From AP-15 sp963845735 (GTDB lineage Bacteria; Pseudomonadota; Alphaproteobacteria; ATCC43930; CGMCC-115725): a stretch of DNA of 64,000 bases. Numbering within the stretch: the stretch's first letter is position 1; each line of letters begins with the position of its first letter. The stretch spans positions 372,001 to 436,000 of the forward strand of contig CAWJTR010000011.1 in the NCBI GenBank assembly GCA_963845735.1, written 5' to 3'. The notes under the pieces are model-generated. The model had not been told where the DNA came from, searched no databases, and was given only the letters and a program-made list of their open reading frames with translations. Shown in pieces: positions 7,586 through 17,530 of this stretch. A program made the translations under genes and the position numbers.

Positions 7586-9637
7586 ATGACCGAGAACCCG
7601 TTTTTCACCGACTGGGACACGCCGTTTGGCATGCCGCCGTTCGATCGCATCCGTCCCGAGCACTTCCCGCCGGCGTTTGACCGCGGCATGGACGAGCAGA
7701 TCGCCGAGATCGCGGCGATCGTCGCCTCCCCTGCGCCGCCCGAGCTTTGCCGACACGATCGAGGCGATCGAGCGCAGCGGGCGATTGCTCGATCGGGTGC
7801 GCCGCGTCTTCTCCAATCTCGATTCGAGCGACACCAACCCGGCGCTCGAAGCGATCGCCCGCGATTACGCGCCCAAGCTCGCCCAGCATCAAACACGCAT
7901 CGCGCTCGACCCGGGCTTGTTCGCGCGGATCGCCGACCTCTATGCCCGGCGCGGCCAGCTCGGGCTGGCGGAAGACCAGATGCGCCTGCTCGAGCGCCAC
8001 CATCTGCGCTTCGTGCGCGCCGGGGCGCAGCTCGGCCCCGACCAGAAGGCCCGCATGGCCGCGATCAGCGAGCGCCTGGCGACATTGCACACCCTGTTTG
8101 GCCAGAACGTCTTGCATGACGAGCGCGAATGGCGGCTGGTGCTCGACGAGGCCGATCTCGACGGCCTTCCCGGCTTTGCCCGCGCCGCCGCAGCGCAGGC
8201 CGCCGCAGAGCGCGAGCTTCCGGGCCGATACGTCGTCACCCTCGCCCGCTCCTCGATCGAGCCGTTCCTGACCTTCTCGTCGCGCCGCGATCTGCGCCGC
8301 ACCGCGCACCAGGCGTGGACCGCGCGCGGCACCCACCCGGGCGATGCCGACAACACGCCGCTGATCCGCGAAATCATGGCGTTGCGCGCCGAGCAGGCCC
8401 GGCTCCTCGGCTACGAGAATTTCGCCGCTTATCGGCTCGACAATTCGATGGCCAAGACCACCGACGCGGTCGAGCGCCTGCTGCTGGAGGTCTGGGACCC
8501 GGCCAAGAAAAAGGCGCGCGCCGAGCGCGCGGCGCTCGAAGACATGGCCCGCGCCGAGGGGCTCAACGAGCCTCTCGAACCGTGGGATTGGCGCTACTAC
8601 GCCGAGAAGGTCCGTCGCGCCCAATACGATCTCGACGAGGCCGAGGTGAAGCCCTACTTCGTCCTCGACAACATGGTCGCGGCGGCGTTCGACACCGCCG
8701 GGCATCTGTTCGGCCTGACCTTTACCGCCCGCGGCGATCTGCCGGTCTATCATCCCGATGTTCGGGTGTGGGAGGTACGCGACCAGGCCGGCAATCATGT
8801 CGGCCTGTTCCTGCACGACAATTTCGCCCGGCCCGGCAAGCATTCCGGCGCCTGGTCGAGCCGCTACCGCGATCAGCAAAATCTGGACGGGCCGGTGGCG
8901 CCGATCGTCGTCAACAACAACAATTTTTCGAAATCCGACTCCGCGGGGGGCGAGCCCACTCTATTGAGCTTCGACGACGCCGAGACCCTGTTTCACGAAT
9001 TCGGTCACGGCCTGCACACATTGTTGAGCCGGGTGCGTTATCCCTCGCAATCCGGCACCGCGGTGCGCCGCGATTTCGTCGAGTTCCCGTCGCAGGTCTT
9101 CGAGCACTGGATGTCCGTACCGGAGAATTTGCGCAAATACGCCCGCCACTACGAAACCGGCGAGCCAATCCCTGAGGCGTTGATGGGCCGGTTGCTCGCT
9201 GCCCGTACCTTTAATGAGGGCTTTGCTACGGTCGAATACACGGCCTCGGCGTTGATCGACCTCGAGCTGCACCGCGACCCGCACCCCGAAAATCTCGATC
9301 CGGATCGGTTCGAGCGCGAATTTCTGGCGGCGTACGAGCGTCCCGCGCGAGATCGGCCTGCGCCACCGCCCGGCGCATTTCCAGCATTTGTTCGCCGGCG
9401 GCGGTTATGCCGCCGGGTATTACGCCTATCTGTGGGCCGAGGTGCTGGATGCCGACGGGTTCGCCGCCTTCACCGAGGCGGGCGACGTGTTCGACCCGGC
9501 GCTGGCCGCCCGCCTTAAGGACATTTACAGCAGCCGGAGACACGCGCGACCCGATGGAGCTGTATCGCGCTTTCCGCGGTCGCGACCCGGAGATCGGCGC
9601 GCTATTGCGCCAGCGCGGTCTGACTGAAGGCCAATAG
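7586..9637 (+). CDS. M3-family oligopeptidase (Dcp/PrlC type), three frameshifts
   Basis: Cytoplasmic zinc metallopeptidase that degrades short peptides. The zinc site is ETLFHEFGHGLHTLLS (HExxH) with the downstream acidic helix beginning FNEGFATVEY. N-terminal PEHFPPAFDRGMDEQ and the APIVVNNNNFSK segment are typical of the family. The frame breaks near 7738, 9335 and 9532; each behaves as one inserted base. Repaired, the gene encodes 682 residues, the usual Dcp length, ending GLTEGQ. It stands alone, divergent from the split hydrolase gene. Confidence 0.92.
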
Positions 9638-9666
9638 AGGCTGCCACCGATCCGGGAGGGAAACTA

Positions 9667-10212
9667 ATGCCGTCCGTCGATAACTGTTCATGCTGCGGCG
9701 AGCTGGTGCGAGGCCGCTTCGATCGCCGCCATTTTCTGCAAGCCGCGGGGATTGCGGGGCTGGCGGCGGCCCTGCCGTTCACGGCTTGGGCGGCGGAGGG
9801 CAATTACGAGGCGATGCTGCTCTCCTGCATCGATCCGCGGATGGTAACGCCGGTCTACGATTACATGGAGAAACGCGGCCTTGGCGGCAAATACAGCCAA
9901 TTCGTCATTGCCGGCGCGGCAATCGCGGTCGTCGCCCCCAAATTCGAGGCCTGGCGTGTTGCCTTTTGGGACAACCTCGCGACCTCGCTCCAGCTGCACC
10001 ACCTTAAAAGGGTGATCGCGATCGACCATCGCGATTGCGGCGCCGCCCGGATCGCCTACGGCCCGGACAGCATCGCCACTCCGCAGATCGAGACCAAGAC
10101 CCACCGCAAAGTACTGGCCGAGTTCCGCGCGGCGGTGGCGGAGCACCATCCCAAACTCACCGTCGAGACCGGCCTGATGGCCCTCGACGGCTCGATCGAA
10201 ATGTTCAGCTGA
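9667..10212 (+). CDS. Tat-exported beta-carbonic-anhydrase-like protein
   Basis: Probably a periplasmic carbonic anhydrase-related protein. The N-terminus has a twin-arginine signal (DRRHFLQAAG followed by a hydrophobic stretch ending AWAAEG). The mature part carries LSCIDPRM, matching the CxDxR zinc motif, and IDHRDCGAARI, matching HxxC. At 181 residues it is short for a beta-type enzyme, and the intervening AWRVAFWDNLATSLQLHHLK has the right spacing. The start follows GGGAGGGAA. The stop overlaps the convergent amidase gene by 8 bases. Activity is plausible because the zinc ligands are present; export through Tat would mean folding with zinc in the cytoplasm. Confidence 0.75.
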   Translation: MPSVDNCSCCGELVRGRFDRRHFLQAAGIAGLAAALPFTAWAAEGNYEAMLLSCIDPRMVTPVYDYMEKRGLGGKYSQFVIAGAAIAVVAPKFEAWRVAFWDNLATSLQLHHLKRVIAIDHRDCGAARIAYGPDSIATPQIETKTHRKVLAEFRAAVAEHHPKLTVETGLMALDGSIEMFS

Positions 10213-11765
10213 GCGCCGGGAAACCCGGGGGTGGGCGGCGGAGTTGGGTCGCCTGCTCGAAGGCGTAGGCTAGGCGCAGCAAGGTGGGCTCGCTCCAGGC
10301 GCGGCCGGTGAAGGTGACGCCGAAGGGATAGTCCGGGGTCTCCCTTTCGTCGACGCCGCTGACGAAGCCGGCCGGCACCTGGACGCTCGGATAGCCGGCC
10401 TTGGCGGCGATCGAGGCGCCCGCCGCACCGGGGAACAGCACCGCATCGAGCCGGTGCCGGTCCATATAGGCGTCGAGCCCGAGGGTGCGCGAGGCCCGCA
10501 GATCCATCTGCCTTGCCGACAAGTATTCGGGTTCGCTGAGGTCGCCGCGCGTCGCGGCAGCCGCAAGGAAAATATCCTGGCCGAAACGCAGCGCGCGGTC
10601 GGCATGAGCGGCGTTGAAGGCGATGATGTCGTCGAGGCTGCGCATTGCGGTGCCGCTGGCCCAGTCGCGCAGATAGAGATCGAGATCGTGCTTCAGCTCG
10701 TAGATAAAGACGAGCGGGCGGCGCACCCGCTGATGGAAGGTCGGGCTTTCCGGGTTGCGGTTCAGGATCGCGATCTCGGTGCCGGGGCCGCCGATCCAGC
10801 CCGCGGTCGGCATGTTGGCGCGCACGATCGTCGCGCCCAACTCTTCAATAGACGCGAGCGCCGCAGTCGTAACAGCGGCGGCGCGCCCTGGCAGCGGACC
10901 GTAATAAACATCGTTGGCCGGGTCGGCGGGATCGCTCGGTACCCCGATCCGCGCGCCGCGCAGCCCATCGGCGTCGAGCGCGCTGCGTGTAGTCGGCCGG
11001 CCGCTGCATATCCGCGGTCGCCGGATCGAGCGGGTCGACGGCGGCCAGCACGTTGAGCAGGATCGCCGCGTCGCGCACGGTGCGGGTCAGTGGGCCGGCG
11101 GTGTCCTGGCTGTGCGCGATCGGGATGATGCCGGCGCGGCTGACCAGCCCGACCGTCGGCTTGACCGTGACCAGGCCGTTCTGGCACGCCGGCGACAACA
11201 GCGAGCCCGAGGTCTCGGTGCCGATCGCCGCCGCCGCGAGACCCGCCGCGACCGCCGCCGCCGACCCGGAGCTCGACCCGCCGGGCGACACGACCGGCAC
11301 GCCACGCTCGTCGAGCTGCGGCGCATAGGGGTTTTTGACCTGACCGCCGAGCGAGCTGTAGCCCGCCAGCATGTCGATCGCCAGGATGTTGGCGAATTCG
11401 GTCAGATTGGCCTTGCCGAGGATGACCGCGCCCGCCTGCCGCAGCAAAGCCACGACGGTTGCGTCGTTCCGCGCCCGCGCCTCGGCGAGGGCCAGCGAGC
11501 CGGCAGTCGTGTGCTGCATGTCGGCGGTGGCGATGTTGTCCTTGACCAGGATCGGGATGCCCTCGAGCGGCCGGCGCGCCGTCGGGCCCGCCGCATCGAT
11601 TGCGGCGGCGATTGCCGCTGCGTCTGGGTTGATCTCGCGCACGGCGTTGAGCCGCAGGCCGGCTCGGTCATAGGCCTCGATCCGCGCCAGGTAGGCCTCG
11701 ACCAAGGCCGAAGCGGTCGTAGCGCCGGCAGCGAGCGCCTGTCGCAGATCGCTCGATCGTCGCAT
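10205..11765 (-). CDS. amidase signature family hydrolase, one frameshift
   Basis: Hydrolyses an amide bond; substrate unknown. The Ser-cisSer-Lys triad is visible: VKDNI (Lys), SPGGSSSGSAAAVAAG (cis-Ser) and GTETSGSLLSPA (nucleophile Ser). The C-terminal PSVQVPAGF and FGVTFTGRAWSE are also typical. One inserted base near 10983 splits the gene; the shifted frame restores ALDADGLRGARIGVPSD and runs to the stop, giving 519 residues. No signal peptide. It is convergent with the carbonic-anhydrase-like gene. Confidence 0.88.
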
Positions 11766-11831
11766 TTTCGATGCTCGGGACTTGCCATCGACGGACCCTC
11801 ACATTCGCGGTGAAGAGGCTGCCACGTACCC

Positions 11832-11892
11832 GTCATGCCGGCGAAGGCCGGTATCCATAGCAGAAATGGGTTCCGGCTTTCGCCGGGATGAC
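11832..11892. repeat. REP-like imperfect palindrome
   Basis: GTCATGCCGGCGAAGGCCGG on one side pairs with the inverse of CCGGCTTTCGCCGGGATGAC on the other, around a short centre. This type of extragenic palindrome is scattered through many alphaproteobacterial genomes. It lies between the divergent amidase and RNase Z-like genes. Confidence 0.8.
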
Positions 11893-11965
11893 GAGGAGGG
11901 AGATCCAGTAATCTGGAGCGGACCCGTTATAATTGCCCCGATCCTTGGGCAAGGCCTCCGATCCG

Positions 11966-12903
11966 ATGTTCGAGCTCGTCTTTCTCGGCACCGCCGCGGC
12001 AGTGCCATCCGCCGAGCGGGGTTTGCCGGCGCTGCTCGTCGGCCACGGACCAGACCGGTTTCTCGTCGATTGCGGCGAGGGGACCCAGCGTCAGCTGTTG
12101 CGCGCCGGGCTCGGGTTTCGCGGGCTCAGGCATGTGCTGTTGACCCACGCGCATCTCGATCACGTGATGGGGCTAGCGGGGCTCATTGCAACTCGCGCCT
12201 TGTGGGGGCTGAGCGGTGCGATCGAGATCATCGGCAGCGCCGAAACGGTCGCGTTCGTGCGGCGGTATCTCGCCGTCACCGTCGGCGCCGAACGCGAATC
12301 CGGCTATCGCTTGCGCGCGGTGTCGCCTGGCTTGGTGTTGTCGCTGCCGGGCTTGCGCCTCGACGCTTTTGCGGTGGCGCATCGAGGCACCCAGAGCCTC
12401 GGTTACCGGTTCGAGGAGGAAGCGCGCCGCCCCTTGCTTGCCGAACGGCTCGCGGCATTGGGCGTGCCGGACGGACCAGCGCGGCGGGAGCTGGCGGGAG
12501 GCCGCCCGGTGACCCTCGCCGACGGCAGGCTGATCGCGCCAGAGATGGTTCGGGGACCAGAAGCTTGCCGGCGCCAGGCTCGTGGTCGTCGGCGACGTCG
12601 AGGAAGTAGCCTCCTTGACACAGCAGGTCCGCGCTGCCGACGCCTTGGTCATCGAGGCCACGTTTCTCGACCGCGACAGCGCGCTCGCCCGTTCGCGCGG
12701 GCATCTGACCGCCGCGGCGGCAGCCTCGCTGGCGCGCGAGGCGCGGAGTTGGCGAGCTGTTGCTGACCCATATATCCGGCCGATACCGGCCTGAGGAGAT
12801 CAGAGCGGAAGCCGCCGGCATTTTTCCCCGGACGCGGATCGTCGCCGATTTCGACCACATCTCGGTCGCCGCGCGCTCTGCTTCCGCACAGGTCGGCATT
12901 TGA
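11966..12903 (+). CDS. RNase Z-like metallo-beta-lactamase hydrolase, two frameshifts
   Basis: Probable tRNA 3'-processing nuclease or a close relative, cytoplasmic. The start reads MFELVFLGTAAAVPSAERG, followed by FLVDCGEGTQRQLL and the metal motif LLTHAHLDHVMGLAGL; RNase Z usually has HxHGDH, so the Leu in place of Gly is a departure. Later FAVAHRGTQSLGYRFEE, IEATFLD and LLLTHISGRY give the remaining metal ligands. Frame breaks near 12555 and 12747 each act as one inserted base; repaired length is 311 residues. The symbol rnz is withheld because of the altered motif. Confidence 0.8.
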
Positions 12904-12982
12904 GCTTATTGCCACCGCACTCGACCGCGCCCTGCATTTCGAGGACACTGCCCGCGATTTTGCCAGCGGAGCCTGCCGCGCG

Positions 12983-14059
12983 ATGAATTCGACCGAACCC
13001 TCGCCGCTGATCCCGGTGACCCTGCTGACCGGCTTTCTCGGCAGCGGCAAGACGACCGTCCTCAATCACGTGCTGAAACAGCCGGGCATGGCGGCGACCG
13101 CCGTCATCGTCAACGAATTCGGCGAGATCGGCATCGACCACCTCTTGGTCGAGAGCGCCACTGACGATGTCGTGCTGCTCAACAGCGGCTGTCTGTGCTG
13201 CACCGTGCGCGGCGACATCGTCGATACCCTGCTGAACCTGTTTGTCGGCCGCGCCAATGGCAAGGTCCCGCATTTCAGTCGCGTGGTGATCGAGACGACC
13301 GGGCTCGCCGACCCCGCGCCGATCCTGCATACGTTGATCTCGGACCCGCTGATCGCCGCGCGCTACACGCTCGACGGGGTGGTGGCGACGGTCGACGCGG
13401 TCAACGGCGCCGGCACCCTCGACCGTCAGATCGAGGCGGTCAAGCAGGCCGCCGTGGCCGACCGGCTGCTGCTGACCAAGACCGATCTCGCCGATCCGGG
13501 CGCCGCCGGGGCCCTGAAGGCGCGGCTGGCCGCCCTCAACCCCAGCGCCCCACTGCTGTCCGTGGCGCAAGGTGCCGTCGATCCCGCCTTGCTGTTCAAT
13601 CTCGGCTTCTACGACCCGCAGACCAAAAGCGTCGATGTCCAGCGCTGGCTGCGCGCCGAAGCATTCGAGCCCGGCCATGGGCATCAGCACCAGGACGACC
13701 ACGACAACGACCACGAGCCGCTCGACGTCAACCGCCACGACGACCGCATCCGAGCCTTTTGCATCACCCGCGAGCGGCCGATTTCATGGGCGGCGCTGTC
13801 GACCTGGCTCGACGCGCTGGCGACGATGCGCGGTGACGATCTGTTGCGGCTGAAGGCGATCGTGGCGCTCAGCGACCGGCCTGGCGAGCCGGTCGTCGTG
13901 CACGGGGTGCAGCACCTCTTTCACCCGCCAGTGCTGTTGAAGGAATGGCCGAGCGAGGACCATCGCACGCGCATGGTGTTCATCACCCGCGACCTGCCGC
14001 GCGAGGCGATCGAATCAACCCTCGCCGCCTTCGAGGAAGCCGTCGAGCGGCCGGGATAG
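12983..14059 (+). CDS. COG0523 / CobW-family GTPase (metal chaperone)
   Basis: GTP-dependent metallochaperone of the YjiA/ZigA/CobW group, cytoplasmic. Walker A is GFLGSGKTT, the metal-binding motif GCLCCTVRGD matches CxCC, and IETTGLADP and LLTKTDL give the other GTPase elements. A His/Asp-rich loop (GHGHQHQDDHDNDHE at about residues 232-246) precedes the CobW C-terminal domain, as in zinc-handling members. Full length at 358 residues with no frame break. There are no cobalamin genes nearby, so zinc transfer is more likely than cobalt insertion. Confidence 0.92.
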   Translation: MNSTEPSPLIPVTLLTGFLGSGKTTVLNHVLKQPGMAATAVIVNEFGEIGIDHLLVESATDDVVLLNSGCLCCTVRGDIVDTLLNLFVGRANGKVPHFSRVVIETTGLADPAPILHTLISDPLIAARYTLDGVVATVDAVNGAGTLDRQIEAVKQAAVADRLLLTKTDLADPGAAGALKARLAALNPSAPLLSVAQGAVDPALLFNLGFYDPQTKSVDVQRWLRAEAFEPGHGHQHQDDHDNDHEPLDVNRHDDRIRAFCITRERPISWAALSTWLDALATMRGDDLLRLKAIVALSDRPGEPVVVHGVQHLFHPPVLLKEWPSEDHRTRMVFITRDLPREAIESTLAAFEEAVERPG

Positions 14060-14079
14060 TCGCGCGGGGCCGCGAACTG

Positions 14080-14931
14080 TCAGGCGATCGGGAATTGCGT
14101 CGTTATCACGCAGTTCTCGATAATGCCGCGGCCACGGTCGGGCGGGTTGCGCTCCTGGACGAAGCGGGCATGCACGGCGGTGATGGCTTCGGCATCGATA
14201 CCGGGTTCGGTCGGGACAAATTGCACGAGGTTGTCGCGAAATCCGCGCCGGGTCACATAAATCGGCTCGAAACCGCGGTCGCGGGCGACCGCTGCCAGTG
14301 CATCGGCCATCGGCCTCACCGCCTCGTTGACCGCGAAGTCGGCCCAGTTGTTGGCAAGGCAGCCGCCGGGCGTCAGCGTGTCGAGGCAGCGCGCCCAGAA
14401 CGCCTCATTGGTTTCGGTCGGCCCGGAAGAATTGTAGAGGTCGACGAGGATCACATCAAATCGGGCGTTGGGCGCCGCGACGAATTGCTGCGCCGGCTCG
14501 ATGGTGACCGGCTGAGTGAAGTAGAACCAGCGCCGGGCGATGGCCACGACGGTCTCGTCGGCATCGACCAAGGTCGTCGCGCAATCCGGAAAATAGGCGC
14601 GCATAAAGCGCCACATCGCCGCACCGCCGACACCGAGCAACAAGGCCGTGACGGCCTGCCGGCTCATCGCCAACGCCAGCGACATCAGCCGCTCGTAGTG
14701 AAAGACCAGCCGCGCCGGATAGAGCATATCCATGCAAGACTGCTCGGTCACCTGCACGGTGCTGCCGAACGAGCCCAAGGTGCGGAAGTGGCGCGGTCCG
14801 CGGTCGAAGTCGACGACGAAGACCGGCGAACCGAAGGTGGGCGCACGCCGCAATAGGCGCACTCGCGCGTTGCCCCCGAAATAATCGATGATTAGGCGGC
14901 GTTGCCTCTCCTCACCGAATTCCGTGATCAT
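14080..14931 (-). CDS. spermidine-synthase-like (PABS fold) methyltransferase-like protein
   Basis: Carries the Rossmann segment ALLLGVGGAAMWRFMRA, an acidic residue after TTLVDADETVVAIARR and the DVILVDLYNS segment, as in spermidine synthase-like proteins. The N-terminal part lacks features that would settle polyamine synthesis, and no other polyamine genes are nearby, so substrate is open. ATG at 14931 (MITEFGEERQRR) is preferred; an in-frame ATG at 14976 is possible. Convergent with the GTPase gene. Confidence 0.72.
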   Translation of the reverse strand: MITEFGEERQRRLIIDYFGGNARVRLLRRAPTFGSPVFVVDFDRGPRHFRTLGSFGSTVQVTEQSCMDMLYPARLVFHYERLMSLALAMSRQAVTALLLGVGGAAMWRFMRAYFPDCATTLVDADETVVAIARRWFYFTQPVTIEPAQQFVAAPNARFDVILVDLYNSSGPTETNEAFWARCLDTLTPGGCLANNWADFAVNEAVRPMADALAAVARDRGFEPIYVTRRGFRDNLVQFVPTEPGIDAEAITAVHARFVQERNPPDRGRGIIENCVITTQFPIA

Positions 14932-15224
14932 TGGCGGGCGATCGGGCCGGGTCAGACGCGAGCAATCGGCGAACATACGCCGACGGCCACCGCACGCTGC
15001 CGGGATTGGCGCGGCGGCTCGGGCAAAGGTGCATCAGCGCGACGAATCACGCGCGGCAGTAACGGTCATCCGGCCGTGGATTTCAAGCGTATCCGCCCAA
15101 CTCGCAGGCGCTCCGCGGAGCGCGGCTTTGACGCTGCCCGACGCGGTGCTTAGATTAAAGTTCGCCAACAGGACATCGGCGCGAGCCGAATTGAGGCGCG
15201 ACCGGATCAGGAGCGGCAAGCAGC

Positions 15225-17492
15225 ATGGACACCGGGACCATTCACGCCACCGAGGACGAGGCTCTCCTGTTCCACAGCAGCGGTCGCCCCGGAAAGCTGT
15301 CGATCGCGGCGACCAAGCCGCTGACCACCCAGCGCGATCTGTCACTGGCCTATTCTCCGGGCGTGGCCTTTCCGTGCCTGCATATCCAGCGCGATCCGAG
15401 CACCGCCTTCGACTACACCTCGAAGGGCAATTTCGTGGCGGTAATTTCGAACGGCACCGCGGTTCTCGGCCTCGGCGATCTCGGCGCGCTCGCCGCCAAG
15501 CCGGTCATGGAGGGCAAGGCGGCGCTGTTCAAACGCTTTGCCGATATCGATTCGATCGATCTCGAAATCGACACCCGCGACGTCGACGAATTTGTCAACT
15601 GCGTGCGCTTTCTGCATCCGGCCTTTGGCGGGATCAATCTCGAAGACATCAAGGCGCCGGAGTGCTTCATCATCGAGGAGCGGTTGCGCGAGCTGCTCGA
15701 GATTCCGGTGTTCCACGACGATCAGCACGGCACTGCGATCATCGCCACCGCCGCGCTGATCAACGCGCTCCATCTGACGGGCCGCACGCTCGACCGGGCC
15801 AAGATGGTCGTCAACGGCGCCGGCGCCGCCTCGATCGCTTGCGTCGAGCTGCTGAAGACGATGGGGCTGCCGTCGCAGAACGTCGTGCTGTGCGATACCC
15901 GCGGCGTCATCTACCGCGGCCGCACCGACGGCATGAACCAATGGAAATCGGCCCATGCAGTCGAGACCAAGGCGCGAACCCTGGCCGAGGCGATCGAGGG
16001 CGCCGACATCCTTTTTGGGCTTTCGGCCAAGGGGGCGGTCGATCGGGCGATGGTCCGCGCCATGGCGGATAAGCCGATTATCTTTGCGATGGCCAATCCC
16101 GACCCGGAGATCACGCCCGAGGAGGTGCGGGCGGTGCGCTCGGACGCGATCATCGCCACCGGCCGCTCCGACTATCCGAACCAGGTCAACAACGTTCTGG
16201 GGTTTCCGTACATCTTTCGCGGTGCCCTCGACGTGCGCGCCTCGACGATCAACGACGCGATGAAGATCGCCGCGGCCGAGGCGTTGGCCGGTCTCGCCCG
16301 CGAGGACGTGCCCGACGAAGTCGCCGCCGCCTATTCCGGCGAACGTCTTACTTACGGGCCGGACTACATCATCCCGGCGCCGTTCGACCCGCGGCTGATC
16401 TGGGCGGTGCCGTCGGCGGTCGCCAAGGCGGCGATGGATTCGGGCGTGGCCCGCAAGCCCATTCTCGACATGGATGCCTACAAACGCTCCCTGCGCGGGC
16501 GTCTCGACCCGACCGCAGCCGGGCTCGAACTGGTGTTCGAGCGGGTGCGGGCGGAGCCCAAGCGCGTCGTCTTTGCCGAGGGCGAAGAGGAAAAGACGAT
16601 CCGCGCCGCGCTGCTGTTCGCCGGGAACGGCTACGGCGTCCCGGTGCTGATCGGCCGCGAGGAGCGCATTCATGCGACGATGGCGGCAATGGGCCTGACC
16701 GCGCGCGACCTGCTCGAAATCCACAACGCCCGCCTGTCGCAGGACAATAAGCGCTATACCGAGTTCCTCTATGCTCGGCAGCAGCGCCACGGCATGCTCT
16801 ACCGCGACTGCCAGCGCCAGGTGAACCTCGACCGCAACGTGTTCGCCGCCTGCATGGTCGCCTGCGGCGACGCCGATGCGATGGTCAGCGGGGTGACCCG
16901 CAATTCGTTCGACGTGCTCGACGAGGTGACCCGCGTGATCGAGGTGACCCCCGGCTCGGTCATGTTCGGGCTGACGATATTACTCGGGCGCGAGCGTCCG
17001 CTGCTGCTCGCCGATACCTTGGTCCATGAAACACCGAGCCCGGCGCAGCTCGCCGACATCGCGATGCAAGCGGCGGCGAAAGCGCGCGAGATCGGCCTCG
17101 TGCCCCGCGTGGCGTTGCTGTCCTACGCGAATTTCGGCAACCCGACCGGACCCGATTGCGAGCGCGTGCGCGAAGCGGTCTCGTTGCTCGACCAGCGCCG
17201 GCCCGATTTCGAATATGACGGCGAGATGAGCCCCGACGTAGCACTCGATGCCCGGCTGATGCGCCAGCTCTATCCGTTCTGCCGGCTCGGCGGCGCCGCC
17301 AACATCCTGGTCATGCCGGGCCTCAACAGCGCCAACATCACGGCTAAGCTGCTGCCGCATCTCGGTGGCGGCACGGTGGTCGGACCACTGCTGATGGGCC
17401 TCTCGCGTCCGGTTCAGATCGTCAATATCGGCGCCACCGTGTCCGATCTCGTCAACCTCGCAGCACTATCGGCGCACGACGCGATCCGGTGA
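15225..17492 (+). CDS. maeB: NADP-dependent malic enzyme with C-terminal phosphotransacetylase-like domain
   Basis: Decarboxylates malate to pyruvate with NADP+, supplying pyruvate and NADPH. The malic domain (about 1-170) contains LAYSPGVAFPCLHI and YTSKGNFVAVISNGTAVLGLG, the NAD-binding domain (about 170-430) contains FHDDQHGTAI and VVNGAGAASIA, and a phosphotransacetylase-like domain fills about 430-755. That fusion and the 755-residue length are the normal MaeB architecture; the C-terminal domain is usually regulatory (acetyl-CoA response) and not catalytic. No frame break. It stands just upstream of phoR with 38 bases between. Confidence 0.96.
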   Translation: MDTGTIHATEDEALLFHSSGRPGKLSIAATKPLTTQRDLSLAYSPGVAFPCLHIQRDPSTAFDYTSKGNFVAVISNGTAVLGLGDLGALAAKPVMEGKAALFKRFADIDSIDLEIDTRDVDEFVNCVRFLHPAFGGINLEDIKAPECFIIEERLRELLEIPVFHDDQHGTAIIATAALINALHLTGRTLDRAKMVVNGAGAASIACVELLKTMGLPSQNVVLCDTRGVIYRGRTDGMNQWKSAHAVETKARTLAEAIEGADILFGLSAKGAVDRAMVRAMADKPIIFAMANPDPEITPEEVRAVRSDAIIATGRSDYPNQVNNVLGFPYIFRGALDVRASTINDAMKIAAAEALAGLAREDVPDEVAAAYSGERLTYGPDYIIPAPFDPRLIWAVPSAVAKAAMDSGVARKPILDMDAYKRSLRGRLDPTAAGLELVFERVRAEPKRVVFAEGEEEKTIRAALLFAGNGYGVPVLIGREERIHATMAAMGLTARDLLEIHNARLSQDNKRYTEFLYARQQRHGMLYRDCQRQVNLDRNVFAACMVACGDADAMVSGVTRNSFDVLDEVTRVIEVTPGSVMFGLTILLGRERPLLLADTLVHETPSPAQLADIAMQAAAKAREIGLVPRVALLSYANFGNPTGPDCERVREAVSLLDQRRPDFEYDGEMSPDVALDARLMRQLYPFCRLGGAANILVMPGLNSANITAKLLPHLGGGTVVGPLLMGLSRPVQIVNIGATVSDLVNLAALSAHDAIR

Positions 17493-17530
17493 CCTCGGCC
17501 TCGGCCGCGGCCGCATAGGGCAGCGGCCGG

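Noticed and set aside
13945..14856. A 303-codon plus-strand frame over the spermidine-synthase-like gene
   Set aside because: Composition is Arg/Gly/Asp-rich shadow; the minus-strand frame has clear SAM-binding motifs.
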